From a virus, in IMG/VR virus record IMGVR_UViG_3300027969_000044, positions 102,312-166,311 of that record: a stretch of DNA of 64,000 nucleotides; one strand, 5' to 3'. The position numbers and the translations under genes were made by a program. Positions 23,515 to 32,540 of the stretch are shown here, one piece after another (within the stretch, counting starts at the first letter, position 1; each line of letters opens with the position of its first letter). The notes beneath the pieces were generated by a model, which was given only the letters and a program-made list of their open reading frames with translations, was not told the origin of the DNA and did no database searches.

Positions 23515-26292
23515 ATGACCGGCGCATCCGAAGCAACCTTACAAGAACTCTTAGCTGTTAATAAAGCCACGGCGGCGGCAATTCAACAACTTGCAACAAA
23601 AGGCGGCGCTAGTGGTGGAGCACCTTCAGGAGGCGGAGGAGGCAGTTCCGCGCCAGATCCAAAAGGCCCAGGAATATTCAGTAAAGCTCTAAGCGGTGCT
23701 GGAAGTTTGTTAACCGGAACATTTAGTGCTGCCGCAGGAATTGCCAGTACAGCCTTTACACAGATAGCAAGTACTGGTAAAGCAGTATGGCAAGGTCAAC
23801 AACAATTAGCTCAGACTGCTATTGATGGTAGCGGAAAGTTATCGTCATTTGCTGATGCGATGAGTAACTTGCCTGGTATCTTAGGTCTAGTTGCTAGAGC
23901 CGCATCATTTCAAGCAAAACAATTAGAAGCAAACTTAAATCTTTTTCAACAGGTATCTCAAAGCGGAGCATTGTTTGGCGGAAGTCTCGTTGAAGTTAAA
24001 AAATCTGCACAATCAGTAGGATTAAACTTCAACGAGTTTGCTCAGTTAATGAAAGAGAACGTGGGTACTTTTCATAAGTTAGGAGGCACAGCACAAGACG
24101 GCGCCGACCGTTTGATTAAATTTAATAAAGGGTTTGTCAACGGAGAAGTTGGTCGACAGGTAATGAATTTAGGATTCAGTGCTAAAGAAGCTAATGGACT
24201 CTTAGGTAACTATGCTGAAACAATGGGCGGCATCAGCCAAGCTCAGTTAGATGATCAAAAGGGTATGGAGCAATCTGTAAAATCTTTTGCTAACGAACTT
24301 GCGTTAAGTGCAGCATTAGAAGGTATTAGCAGAGAAGAAAAAGCAAAACAAATGAAAGAGCAGGCCGCTAATGCCGCTCGTGAACTATTGCTGTCTAAAA
24401 TGACAGCAGAAGAAAAGCAACGATACGTTGAAGCGGAAAATCGTGCTGGCCTAATTGGCGGAAAAGCTGCCAAAGATGCGTTGCTATCTGCTACACTTGG
24501 CTTACCGCCAATGACAAAAGAAGCACAAGTGTTTGCCGCTACACAAAGTAAAGCTAACAAAGAAGTTTTAAATCTTGGCGAGATTGCCAAAGACGGAAGC
24601 ATAAGCGAAGCAGAGCGTCAGAAGCGTATGGACCAAACAACTGGTCGCGGCCAAAAGGCCATGGCAGAAAGCGCAGAAAAATACGGCAAGTCAATGAACG
24701 CTATCATTCTGGCAGGTGGTCCATTAGCAGGTAGTATGAGCGCAAGTGCTAAGGCCGCGGCAGAAGCTAATAATAAAGGTCTTAAGACAGAAGAAGATTA
24801 CGCTAATAATATTAAGAAAACTAGAGAACAAATACAAGAAGCAGAGAAGAAAGGCCAAGCAGGCGCCACAGAACAAGCCGCTATGCGAGCTAAGTACCAA
24901 GGCGGACTAATGGACAAACTTAATGCCGCCTTGGCCAAACTATTTCCTATTGTGGTTAAAGTAGTTGAAGTGTTTACAGATATGTTTTTATGGGCAGTAA
25001 ACATGGGAAGTAAAATTTTAGATCAGATATTAATTCCTGGCTTTAAAGAAATATTTGCCGGCGTTAGCATGGACAGTATTATTAAACCTTTTAAAGACTT
25101 CTGGAAAGGGCTTACTGGCGGATTTACTAGCGGAGAAATAGACTTCAAAGCAATTAAAGATACTATAGTTGGGTTCTTTAGACCAATAGTAGTAACCTTT
25201 GGAGAATTAATGAGCTCCATTAACTTTGAGGAAGTTGGGAAAACTGTTAGAACAGCCTTTACAACTATAAAAGATTTTATATCTGGAATTTGGAACTCAT
25301 TAAGTTCCGGTGGCGGCCTTGACAATGCTAAAGATCTATTCAAAGAATATGTTAGCTATATAACGCAATTTGTAGGACTAATATGGAAAGCAATAAGCGC
25401 AATTGATTGGAAAGGTATCGGTGAAAGTCTTGGCGCTGTATTAGGTAAATTGTTTAAAGCCGTTAAAGAAATATTCCAACCTATTATGATTAGAGCAAGT
25501 GAAATTTTTTCTCAAATAGGAAACGATATCGGGCCGGTGATGAGCGATTTAAGTGACATCGTTAAACTTGTATTTCAAAGAATAGGAGATGTAATTGATA
25601 TTTTAATGAAGTACGTCTGGCCAATTGTTAAGCCTATTGTTGATGGCTTGATGAATGCTATGATTCCGTTCTGGAATTATGTTAAAGATATTATCAAAAT
25701 TATTAAAGCAATATTAGCAGGTGATTTTAAATCTCTTCCTGATCTAATTGGTAGTGCTTTTAATAACTTGGTAGAAGGTGTACAAGCATTCTTAAAAGGT
25801 GTTTGGGAAGCGGCCAAGAAGATAGTAAATCCAACTAGTTGGTTTAGCGGAGATACTAAAGCTGAAGCAAAACCAACAAGTGGTCAACAAGCACCGGCTG
25901 TTAACGCGGCCGCGGCGTCAAGTAGTGCAGCAATTGATAAACTTGCTAACGATTGGGCATATAGTGTTTACACCAATAAAGCTACATTGGCACAAGTTCC
26001 AAAAGATGCGTTGGCAAAAGTTCAAGACATTCTTCAAAATCCTCCAAGTAGTTGGAAATCGGACGTTAATAAAACACAGCAACAGAACGCAACTGCTCCA
26101 AAAACAGAAACACAGACTGCCCAAAATACTGCCAAGACTGCTGAGAAGAAGGAAGAAAAAGTTGCCGCAACCCCTGCTGTAGACTTAAATAACAAAGATG
26201 CTTTAGTAGTTCTCAAGACACTAGCAGACTATCAACGTAGAACAATTGATGCTGTTAATAACTTAAATGGCAATATATTGAAAAGGGCTTAA
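23515..26292 (+). CDS. Tail tape-measure protein (gp29-like role, probable)
   Basis: A 925-residue protein. Features: a Gly/Ala/Ser-rich N-terminus; a hydrophobic stretch at residues about 60-95; long helical segments (LSAALEGISREEKAKQMKEQ); several hydrophobic segments in the middle (LFPIVVKVVEVFTDMFLWAV and, near residues 690-745, YVWPIVKPIVDGLMNAMIPF); a Gln/Ala/Lys-rich linker about 780-890; and a helical C-terminus DYQRRTIDAVNNLNGNILKR. Length, helix content and central membrane-active segments fit a tape-measure protein, which sets tail length and leaves the tail at infection. T4 gp29 is 590 aa; I see no direct sequence match to it. Next to gp26/gp51, whose frameshift layout is typical of tape-measure chaperones. 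AGGA ribosome site present. Confidence 0.6.
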   Translation: MTGASEATLQELLAVNKATAAAIQQLATKGGASGGAPSGGGGGSSAPDPKGPGIFSKALSGAGSLLTGTFSAAAGIASTAFTQIASTGKAVWQGQQQLAQTAIDGSGKLSSFADAMSNLPGILGLVARAASFQAKQLEANLNLFQQVSQSGALFGGSLVEVKKSAQSVGLNFNEFAQLMKENVGTFHKLGGTAQDGADRLIKFNKGFVNGEVGRQVMNLGFSAKEANGLLGNYAETMGGISQAQLDDQKGMEQSVKSFANELALSAALEGISREEKAKQMKEQAANAARELLLSKMTAEEKQRYVEAENRAGLIGGKAAKDALLSATLGLPPMTKEAQVFAATQSKANKEVLNLGEIAKDGSISEAERQKRMDQTTGRGQKAMAESAEKYGKSMNAIILAGGPLAGSMSASAKAAAEANNKGLKTEEDYANNIKKTREQIQEAEKKGQAGATEQAAMRAKYQGGLMDKLNAALAKLFPIVVKVVEVFTDMFLWAVNMGSKILDQILIPGFKEIFAGVSMDSIIKPFKDFWKGLTGGFTSGEIDFKAIKDTIVGFFRPIVVTFGELMSSINFEEVGKTVRTAFTTIKDFISGIWNSLSSGGGLDNAKDLFKEYVSYITQFVGLIWKAISAIDWKGIGESLGAVLGKLFKAVKEIFQPIMIRASEIFSQIGNDIGPVMSDLSDIVKLVFQRIGDVIDILMKYVWPIVKPIVDGLMNAMIPFWNYVKDIIKIIKAILAGDFKSLPDLIGSAFNNLVEGVQAFLKGVWEAAKKIVNPTSWFSGDTKAEAKPTSGQQAPAVNAAAASSSAAIDKLANDWAYSVYTNKATLAQVPKDALAKVQDILQNPPSSWKSDVNKTQQQNATAPKTETQTAQNTAKTAEKKEEKVAATPAVDLNNKDALVVLKTLADYQRRTIDAVNNLNGNILKRA

Positions 26293-26298
26293 TAATAT

Positions 26299-28008
26299 AT
26301 GAGTTGGAAAAAATACTTTACTCCGGTTAACACAACTGGACAGCGCGGACCAGTTAGCGGAGCAATGAGTATGGGAACCGGCCCGGGAGCCGCACGATCT
26401 AACTATTCAAGTTATTTGCCCGATGTTTATTCTGGACACCCAAACCGTTTAGAACGATATCAGCAGTATGATACAATGGACAGCGACAGTGAAGTTAATG
26501 CCGCTCTAGATATCTTAGCTGAGTTCTGTACACAATCAAATGACGAAAACGGAACACCGTTTGAAATATTCTTCAAAGATCAAGCTACACAAACTGAAAT
26601 TAAGATCATTAGCAAGTACCTACAACAGTGGGCTCGCTTGAACAAATTTACTAATCGTATCTTTAAAGTTGTTCGCAACACATTCAAGTACGGTGATTGT
26701 TTCTTCATCCGTGATCCAGAAACAAAAGCATGGATGTATGTTGATCCACAGAAAGTAGATCGTATTATTGTTAACGAAAGCGAAGGCAAGAAGCCCGAGC
26801 AATACATTATCCGTGACTTAAATGTTAACTTTCAAAACTTAACTGTAACTACAATTAATCCCGGCGTACCTGGAAACAGTATGGGCGGTGGCACAACCTA
26901 CGGACAATCGAGTAGTGGAATGAACCGCGGTATGACTGGTGCTGTTACTCCTAACTCGGGAAGCAGATTTAACAAACAACAAAACGAATGGGCAATTGAC
27001 GCAGAGCATGTTGTCCATCTAAGTCTAAGTGAAGGCTTAGACAATAACTTCCCATTTGGTAACAGCCTAATGGAAAGTATCTTTAAAGTTTATAAACAAA
27101 AAGAATTGCTAGAAGACAGCATTATTATCTATCGTGTACAGCGAGCTCCAGAACGCAGAGTATTTTACATTGACGTTGGTAATATGCCAAGTCACCTTGC
27201 TATGTCTTTTGTTGAGCGTGTTAAAAACGAAGTCAACCAACGCCGCATTCCTAGTGTTACTGGGGGTGGATCAAGTGTTATTGACAGTTCCTACAACCCG
27301 TTAAGTATTAACGAAGATTACTTTTTCCCACAAACTTCAGAAGGTCGCGGTTCTAAAGTTGAAATCCTACAGGGCGGACAAAACTTAGGAGAAATTGATG
27401 ACCTTAGATATTTTACTAATAAACTTTTTCGTGCTTTGCGTATTCCAAGCTCTTATCTACCTACCGGTAGCGATGATGGCGGAAGCAATTTCAATGATGG
27501 CCGAGTTGGAACAGCGTATATTCAAGAATTGCGATTCAACAAGTACTGCGAACGGTTGCAGTCTTTATTAAATGAAAAATTTGATATAGAATTTAAAGCA
27601 TACATGATGGAAAAAGGTATTAACTTTGATCCTAATTTGTTTGATTTAAAGTTTAATCCACCACAAAACTTTGCCGCTTATCGTCAAGCAGAGATGGATA
27701 CAGCCCGTGTAACCACATTTGGTACTATGGTAGCTATACCACACATCAGCAAGAGATTTGCGCTAAAACGTTTCTTAGGACTAAGCAAAGAAGAGATTGC
27801 AGAGAACGAAACACTATGGCAAGAAGAAAACGGACTGAGCAAAGAAAGTCAAACTGCAGCCGCTGAATTGCGTTCTGCGGGTATTACAGGGTCCGGAGCG
27901 GGCGCCGAAATGGATACATTAGGTGCTGGCGGAGAAGCTCCAGAACTAGACGGAATGGCAGCTGGTGCTGAAGCCGCGCCTGATAACGCACCTGCTCCTC
28001 CGGCATAA
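26299..28008 (+). CDS. gp20: Portal vertex protein gp20
   Basis: A 569-residue portal (T4 gp20 is 524). Recognisable parts: ERYQQYDTMDSDSEVNAALD, ILAEFCTQSNDENGTPFEI, VVRNTFKYGDCFFIRDPETK, HLSLSEGLDNNFPFGNSLME, YRVQRAPERRVFYIDVGNMP, EDYFFPQTSEGRGSKVEIL, and LRYFTNKLFRALRIPSSYLP. These are classical gp20 motifs. It forms the dodecameric ring at the capsid vertex through which DNA is packaged and which starts head assembly. The C-terminal 60 residues are Ala/Gly/Glu-rich. It begins the head operon: portal, core, protease, scaffold, capsid. Confidence 0.95.
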   Translation: MSWKKYFTPVNTTGQRGPVSGAMSMGTGPGAARSNYSSYLPDVYSGHPNRLERYQQYDTMDSDSEVNAALDILAEFCTQSNDENGTPFEIFFKDQATQTEIKIISKYLQQWARLNKFTNRIFKVVRNTFKYGDCFFIRDPETKAWMYVDPQKVDRIIVNESEGKKPEQYIIRDLNVNFQNLTVTTINPGVPGNSMGGGTTYGQSSSGMNRGMTGAVTPNSGSRFNKQQNEWAIDAEHVVHLSLSEGLDNNFPFGNSLMESIFKVYKQKELLEDSIIIYRVQRAPERRVFYIDVGNMPSHLAMSFVERVKNEVNQRRIPSVTGGGSSVIDSSYNPLSINEDYFFPQTSEGRGSKVEILQGGQNLGEIDDLRYFTNKLFRALRIPSSYLPTGSDDGGSNFNDGRVGTAYIQELRFNKYCERLQSLLNEKFDIEFKAYMMEKGINFDPNLFDLKFNPPQNFAAYRQAEMDTARVTTFGTMVAIPHISKRFALKRFLGLSKEEIAENETLWQEENGLSKESQTAAAELRSAGITGSGAGAEMDTLGAGGEAPELDGMAAGAEAAPDNAPAPPA

Positions 28009-28011
28009 TTT

Positions 28012-28019
28012 GGTAAATA
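28012..28019 (+). promoter_or_regulatory. Late promoter GGTAAATA, predicted leaderless start
   Basis: The octamer starts 3 nt after the gp20 stop. Its last A is 6 nt before the A of the ATG at 28025. T4 late transcription starts about 5-7 nt after the octamer, so the message would begin at the ATG. No ribosome site is present. Confidence 0.55.
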
Positions 28020-28024
28020 CTCCT

Positions 28025-28279
28025 ATGCTATTAAACGAGTTTATATATTTTAACGAAAATAACAAGGATCAAGAAGAAGATCCTAGCTACGATCCTTTCC
28101 ACGATCGAAGTATTATTACGTCTAAGGATATGCGTAAAACTCGTTTAACACTACGTATGATTCATGATCTACGCAAAGCTAGCGAAACAAAAGAGAAAGA
28201 ACGCATGGAAGATGTACAACTTATACAAGCAATGTACAGAAATCCAACACCTGAAGAGCAAGCAGCCGCTGGTCAATAA
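28025..28279 (+). CDS. Small prohead-region protein (gp67-position), unknown
   Basis: An 84-residue charged protein: MLLNEFIYFNENNKD, then an acidic stretch, DRSIITSKDMRKTRLTLRMI, HDLRKASETKEKERMEDVQL and a C-terminal PTPEEQAAAGQ. The RKTRLTL...LRK pattern occurs in short proteins placed between gp20 and gp21 in related phages, where T4 has core protein gp67. The ATG at 28025 is chosen because a longer frame from 27965 lies wholly in gp20. No ribosome site precedes it; the late octamer six bases earlier suggests leaderless translation. Confidence 0.65.
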   Translation: MLLNEFIYFNENNKDQEEDPSYDPFHDRSIITSKDMRKTRLTLRMIHDLRKASETKEKERMEDVQLIQAMYRNPTPEEQAAAGQ

Positions 28280-28310
28280 TAAACTGTTCTGATAACTCTT
28301 AAATTACAGA

Positions 28311-28318
28311 ACTAAATA
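28311..28318 (+). promoter_or_regulatory. Late promoter ACTAAATA before the acidic core gene
   Basis: Plus-strand ACTAAATA, followed by a leader of about 150 nt with a hairpin CCAAAAA/TTTTTGG (about 28367-28387) and a stem GGCTGT/ACAGCC (28413-28418 with 28432-28437). A second weaker octamer, TGTAAATA, lies at 28416-28423. Confidence 0.5.
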
Positions 28319-28371
28319 TTTTTAACAAAATATCACAAGGGACACCGCGCCCAAATCTGGTTTAACCAAAA

Positions 28372-28431
28372 ATGCTTCGTTTTTGGCCTATTTCACATAA
28401 GTATACTCGAACGGCTGTAAATACACCATAA
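28372..28431 (+). CDS. Leader mini-ORF, 19 aa
   Basis: An ATG frame in the leader of the next gene encodes MLRFWPISHKYTRTAVNTP. It shares an R-F/V-W-P core with another leader mini-ORF at 32541. No clear ribosome site is seen. It overlaps the CCAAAAA/TTTTTGG hairpin. Confidence 0.25.
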   Translation: MLRFWPISHKYTRTAVNTP

Positions 28432-28474
28432 GACAGCCTTGCCGCATCTAATCTAAATTAAGGAGAATACCGCA

Positions 28475-29491
28475 ATGTCTACAAAGATGGAACAACTTTT
28501 AGACTTACTCGTAAACGAAGAAATGGAAAAAGCTCACGAGCTATTTCATGATATCGTTGTTGAGAAGTCACGTGATATATACGAAAATTTAATTGCTGAA
28601 GAAGCAGAAGAAGACGAAGAAGAAATGGAAGAGTCCGCTGACGAAAAGGACGAAGACCAAGATGAATCAATCGACGAAGAAACTACATTTGAAATTGGCG
28701 GCGATGCTGCAGATGACATGATGGGTGACGTTGGTGCTGACGACGAAATGGGTGGACTTGGCGGTGCCGACGATATGGGCGGTGACGACGAGTTTGGTGG
28801 AGATGAACTAGGTTCTGGTGGTACTGACGAAGAGCGTATCGAAGACTTAGAAGATGCTCTAGCAGAACTAAAAGCAGAATTTGAAGCACTAATGGCCGAC
28901 GAAAAAGACGAGCCAGCACACAACGACGGTGAAGAAGACCCAGACTTCGGTGGCGAAGATGACGGTGAAGAAGCCGACGACGAAGATGAAGAAGACGAAA
29001 TGATGGGTATGGAAAGTACTCAAGTTCGTGAGTATGTTGAGAAAGTTGGTAACGACTGGGAAAAGAACAGCATGAAATCTCCACGTCCAGTAGGTTCTGG
29101 TACAGGCGATAAGGCTGGTCAAGCAACAGAAACAAGTACAAAAAGCGTAGGCTTACAAAATCCAAAAGGACGTCCTACAACAACCGCTAGCGCACACAAC
29201 CTAGTAAACGGTGGTACAGGCGTTGGTGAGATGAGTGGTACAAGTCCAAACGCAGATAGAGGTTCTCGTGGTTTAGTTGGCAACACAAAAGGTGAATTCA
29301 CTAACGGTGTAACAACAAACAAGAACGGTTCTACAACTGGCGTTAAGAAATTATCAAAAGTAACTCAAGGCCATGGCGCCGAGAAGAAAGGTCAAACTGC
29401 TGAATTCCAAGGCGTTGGCGCAAACACTGGAGGTCCAGCAGGACAGACAGGTAGCGGTAACACACGTTCTCCAGCTGATCGTAGACAATAA
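28475..29491 (+). CDS. Acidic prohead core protein (gp68-position)
   Basis: A 338-residue protein placed between portal and protease, where T4 encodes core proteins 67 and 68. The first 45 residues are helical (QLLDLLVNEEMEKAHELFHD, IVVEKSRDIYENLIAEE). Residues 45-175 are extremely acidic with Asp/Glu/Gly/Met runs (DDMGGDDEFGGDELGSGGTD) around one helical segment ERIEDLEDALAELKAEFEAL. The last 150 residues are Gly/Thr/Asn/Lys-rich and probably disordered. LIAE followed by Glu resembles, but does not ideally match, a gp21 cut site. Such acid-rich proteins fill the prohead core and are digested during maturation. AAGGAGAA ribosome site precedes the ATG. Core role inferred from order and composition. 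Confidence 0.62.
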   Translation: MSTKMEQLLDLLVNEEMEKAHELFHDIVVEKSRDIYENLIAEEAEEDEEEMEESADEKDEDQDESIDEETTFEIGGDAADDMMGDVGADDEMGGLGGADDMGGDDEFGGDELGSGGTDEERIEDLEDALAELKAEFEALMADEKDEPAHNDGEEDPDFGGEDDGEEADDEDEEDEMMGMESTQVREYVEKVGNDWEKNSMKSPRPVGSGTGDKAGQATETSTKSVGLQNPKGRPTTTASAHNLVNGGTGVGEMSGTSPNADRGSRGLVGNTKGEFTNGVTTNKNGSTTGVKKLSKVTQGHGAEKKGQTAEFQGVGANTGGPAGQTGSGNTRSPADRRQ

Positions 29492-29504
29492 TTAGGAAAC
29501 CTGG

Positions 29505-30137
29505 ATGAAACCTTTATCTTACCTAAGAGAACACCTAAGTTTTGATCAGGCTCGAGTTGTACTTGAGTCTGACGACAAGGATGGAAAGAACCTTTATCTA
29601 AAAGGCATTTGCATCCAAGGTGGCGTTAGGAATGCTAATCAGCGTGTGTACCCAGTAGGGGAAATTACAAACGCTGTTAAGACTCTTAACGACCAAATAC
29701 AAAACGGGTATTCAGTATTAGGCGAAGTAGATCATCCAGATGACTTAAAAGTGAATTTAGACCGAGTGTCTCACATGATCACAGATATGTGGATGGACGG
29801 TCCTAATGGCTATGGAAAGATGAAAATCCTTCCTACACCGATGGGTAATCTAATTCGTACTATGCTTGAAAGCGGAGTAAAACTTGGCGTTAGTTCACGC
29901 GGTAGCGGCAACGTTAACGATGGCAGCGGAGAAGTATCTGAGTTTGAGATCATTACAGTCGACATAGTAGCCCAACCAAGTGCGCCAGGCGCATATCCTA
30001 CACCAATTTATGAACATCTCATGAATGCACGTGGAGGCTATGGAGCGTGGATGGTCGCACAAGAGGTAAAAGAAGATCCGAAAGCCCAGAAGTACCTTAA
30101 GGAATCACTCCTTAATGTAATCAAAGGCTTAAAATAA
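29505..30137 (+). CDS. gp21: Prohead core protease gp21
   Basis: A 210-residue protease matching T4 gp21 (212). The likely catalytic His and Ser are in GEVDHP and LGVSSRG; other family segments are GICIQGGVRNANQRVYPV, VSHMITDMWMD, GKMKILPTPMGNLIRTM and FEIITVDIVAQPSAPGA. It cleaves scaffold, core and capsid proteins after (Ile/Leu)-X-Glu during head maturation. Candidate targets in this window are gp23 at LAE/A, gp22 at LTE/S and the 21507 protein at ITE/S. Lies between core protein and scaffold as in T4. Confidence 0.94.
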   Translation: MKPLSYLREHLSFDQARVVLESDDKDGKNLYLKGICIQGGVRNANQRVYPVGEITNAVKTLNDQIQNGYSVLGEVDHPDDLKVNLDRVSHMITDMWMDGPNGYGKMKILPTPMGNLIRTMLESGVKLGVSSRGSGNVNDGSGEVSEFEIITVDIVAQPSAPGAYPTPIYEHLMNARGGYGAWMVAQEVKEDPKAQKYLKESLLNVIKGLK

Positions 30138-30149
30138 GGAGAAACAGTG

Positions 30150-31250
30150 ATGTTGGACGCATTCAAACAATTGGTAGAGAGCGGTGTCATGTCAGAACAA
30201 GTAAAGTCTGAAATTGAAAACGCATTCAATCAAAAAATTCAAGAAAATCGCGACCAGGTCACCGCGAACCTACGTGAAGAGTTTGCTCAAAAATATGCCC
30301 ATGATAAGGGCGTTATGGTTGAAGCACTTGACAAAATGGTTAGCGAGCGATTGGCCGCAGAGATGGCCGAGTTGGTTACTGATAAGAAAAGTTTAGCTGA
30401 AACTAAACTAGCTTATAAGAGCAAAATGACTTCTGATGCACAAGTATTAGAATCATTTGTTATTAAACAACTTGGTAAAGAGTTAGGAGAATTCCAAGGT
30501 GACCGTCAAAAAGTTGCTGAGAATTTTTCTAAGTTAGAGCAGTTCATTGTAACAGCCCTAGCAAAAGAAATCAGAGAGTTTGCTGTTGATAAGAAGGACC
30601 TAGCTGAAACTAAAGTTAAGTTAGTTCGTGAAGCAAAAGCAAAATTCGACGAAGTAAGAGCACAGTTTATCAAACGTAGTGCTAAGATTGTTGAAGAAAG
30701 CATAACAAAGCAATTGAAAACCGAGATGAAACAACTCAAGGAAGATATTGAAGATGCCCGTCAAAACAGTTTTGGACGCCGTTTGTTCGAAGCGTTTGCT
30801 CAGGAGTATAGTTCAAGCTATCTAAACGAGAAATCTGAAACAAGTAAATTGTTAAAAGTTATCGATAAGAAAGAATTAGAGCTAGTAGAAGCAAGACAAT
30901 CCGTTACAGACAAAGCAAAACTAATTGAATCTAAAGAGCGCGAAATTCGTGTTACAAAAGATTTGATGGAGCGCAAAGCAGTAATGGGTGAGTTATTGGC
31001 ACCTCTGAGTGCTGAAAAGAAAGCGATTATGACAGAGTTGTTAGAGTCTGTTCAAACACAAAAGTTAAACATTGCGTTTGATAAGTATCTACCAGCAGTT
31101 ATGGAAGGTGACGTTAAGCGTGCAAAGGCTCCGGCAAAAGCACAACTAACTGAAAGCGCCTCTGTTACAGGTGATCGCGAAGTTAAACAGCCTCAGGTAG
31201 GCGTAGACAACATTTTAGATATCCGCAAACTTGCGGGCTTATCGAAATAA
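30150..31250 (+). CDS. gp22: Prohead scaffold protein gp22
   Basis: A 366-residue, almost wholly helical, Lys/Glu-rich protein between gp21 and gp23, the T4 gp22 position. Start: MLDAFKQLVESGVMSEQVKS. The conserved end region is FGRRLFEAFAQEYSSSYLNE, followed by a coiled coil and DILDIRKLAGLSK-like termination (VDNILDIRKLAGLSK). The ATG at 30150 is preferred over the adjacent GTG at 30147 because the AAGGAG site is then 9 nt away. T4 gp22 is 269 aa; this one is longer. The site LTE before Ser near residue 340 could be cut by gp21. It forms the assembly core that shapes the capsid and is then degraded. Confidence 0.9.
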   Translation: MLDAFKQLVESGVMSEQVKSEIENAFNQKIQENRDQVTANLREEFAQKYAHDKGVMVEALDKMVSERLAAEMAELVTDKKSLAETKLAYKSKMTSDAQVLESFVIKQLGKELGEFQGDRQKVAENFSKLEQFIVTALAKEIREFAVDKKDLAETKVKLVREAKAKFDEVRAQFIKRSAKIVEESITKQLKTEMKQLKEDIEDARQNSFGRRLFEAFAQEYSSSYLNEKSETSKLLKVIDKKELELVEARQSVTDKAKLIESKEREIRVTKDLMERKAVMGELLAPLSAEKKAIMTELLESVQTQKLNIAFDKYLPAVMEGDVKRAKAPAKAQLTESASVTGDREVKQPQVGVDNILDIRKLAGLSK

Positions 31251-31274
31251 TATATTCAAGGAGACAATATTAAA

Positions 31275-32450
31275 ATGTCACAATTATTAAATGAAAGATG
31301 GTCAGAGACCAAAGACGCTCTGCTTGAAGGCCTACAGGGTAACCGTAAAGCTTCTATGAGCGTTTGCTTAGAGAACACACGTAAGTACCTAGCAGAAGCC
31401 GCAACAAGTGGTGCTACTAGTTCTGGAAACATTGCTACACTAAACCGTGTAATTCTTCCAGTTATCCGTCGTGTTATGCCAACAGTTATTGCCAACGAAA
31501 TCATCGGTGTTCAGCCAATGACAGGCCCTGTTGGACAGATTCACACATTGCGTGTTCGTTATGCTGACACTTCTACTGAAGTTACAGCTGGTGAAGAAGC
31601 ACTAAGTCCATTCAAGATCGCTCAAGCGTATTCTGGTAACGACAACAACACAACTCCTCGTGCTGCCGCAACAAGCGCACTAGAAGGTCGTCCAGGTAAC
31701 AGAATGAGCATTCAAATCTTGAAAGCAAGCGTTGAAGCCAAGAGCCGTAAGTTATCAGCTCGTTGGACATTCGAAGCTGCACAAGATGCTCAAGCTCAAC
31801 AAGGTATTGACATCGAAGCAGAAATCATGGCCGCTCTAGCACAAGAAATTACTGCTGAAATCGACCAAGAGATCCTAGCTTCTTTACGTGGCTTGGCAAG
31901 TGTTGAACAAACATATGACCAGTCATTAGTTTCTGGAACAGCTACATTCGTTGGTGACGAGCATGCCGCATTGGCAATCCAAATCAACCGTGTTGCTAAC
32001 TTGATTGCTCAGCGTACACGTCGTGGTGCTGCAAATTGGGCTGTTGTTTCTAACTTAGCACTAACATTGCTACAGTCTGCTACAACTAGTGCTTTTGCTC
32101 GTACTACAGAAGGTACATTCGAAGCTCCAACAAACACTAAGTTCGTTGGTACATTGAACAACGCTATGCGTGTTTATGTTGACGCATACAAGAGTGATAG
32201 CGATGATGACAACCAAGTGTTGATCGGTTATAAGGGTGCTTCTGAAGCTGATGCTCCAGCATTCTATTGCCCATACATTCCTCTAATGAGTTCTGGTGTT
32301 GTATTAGATCCTAATACATTCGAGCCAGTAGTTGGCTTCCTAACACGTTACGGTTATTTAGAGTTGAACAATACTGCTTCTTCTCTAGGTAATGCCGCTG
32401 ACTACCTAGGTAAGGTCAAGATCACTACTGCTAACGTAAGTTTCCAGTAA
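31275..32450 (+). CDS. gp23: Major capsid protein gp23
   Basis: A 391-residue HK97-fold capsid protein. Recognisable gp23 segments: LNRVILPVIRRVMPTVIANE, IIGVQPMTGPVGQIHTLRVR, EAKSRKLSARWTFEAAQDAQ, HAALAIQINRVANLIAQRTR, ANWAVVSNLALTLL and YCPYIPLMSSGVVLDPNTFE. A gp21 cleavage site LAE/AATSG near residue 40 would remove the N-terminal propeptide. At 391 residues it is much shorter than T4 gp23 (521), consistent with loss of the surface insertion domain. Strong AAGGAG site upstream. A rho-independent terminator follows immediately. No gp24 vertex gene is present nearby. Confidence 0.96.
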   Translation: MSQLLNERWSETKDALLEGLQGNRKASMSVCLENTRKYLAEAATSGATSSGNIATLNRVILPVIRRVMPTVIANEIIGVQPMTGPVGQIHTLRVRYADTSTEVTAGEEALSPFKIAQAYSGNDNNTTPRAAATSALEGRPGNRMSIQILKASVEAKSRKLSARWTFEAAQDAQAQQGIDIEAEIMAALAQEITAEIDQEILASLRGLASVEQTYDQSLVSGTATFVGDEHAALAIQINRVANLIAQRTRRGAANWAVVSNLALTLLQSATTSAFARTTEGTFEAPTNTKFVGTLNNAMRVYVDAYKSDSDDDNQVLIGYKGASEADAPAFYCPYIPLMSSGVVLDPNTFEPVVGFLTRYGYLELNNTASSLGNAADYLGKVKITTANVSFQ

Positions 32451-32472
32451 TCCATTTTACGGATCAAACAAG

Positions 32473-32495
32473 AGCCCACCTCGGTGGGCTTTTTG
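32473..32495 (+). terminator. Rho-independent terminator after gp23
   Basis: A perfect 8-bp GC-rich stem AGCCCACC / GGTGGGCT with a 2-nt spacer is followed by a T run (32490-32494). It lies 23 nt after the capsid stop codon. Confidence 0.9.
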
Positions 32496-32503
32496 TTGGC
32501 TAT

Positions 32504-32511
32504 ACTAAATA
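32504..32511 (+). promoter_or_regulatory. Late promoter ACTAAATA after the gp23 terminator
   Basis: The octamer lies 9 nt after the terminator T run and 91 nt before the next gene. The leader holds hairpins ATTCAC/GTGAAT (32521-32536) and GCGG/CCGC (32543-32558) and a mini-ORF. Confidence 0.55.
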
Positions 32512-32540
32512 TAACGTATGATTCACATAGGGTGAATTTT

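Noticed and set aside
27965-28024. Longer start for the small gene after gp20
   Set aside because: The added part lies wholly inside the gp20 coding end and has no ribosome site; the ATG at 28025 gives a protein-like N-terminus.
28546-29165. Minus-strand frames opposite the acidic core gene (125 and 160 aa)
   Set aside because: They are Ser/Pro- or Arg/Leu/His-rich shadows made by the repeated GAC/GAA codons of the real gene, without ribosome sites.
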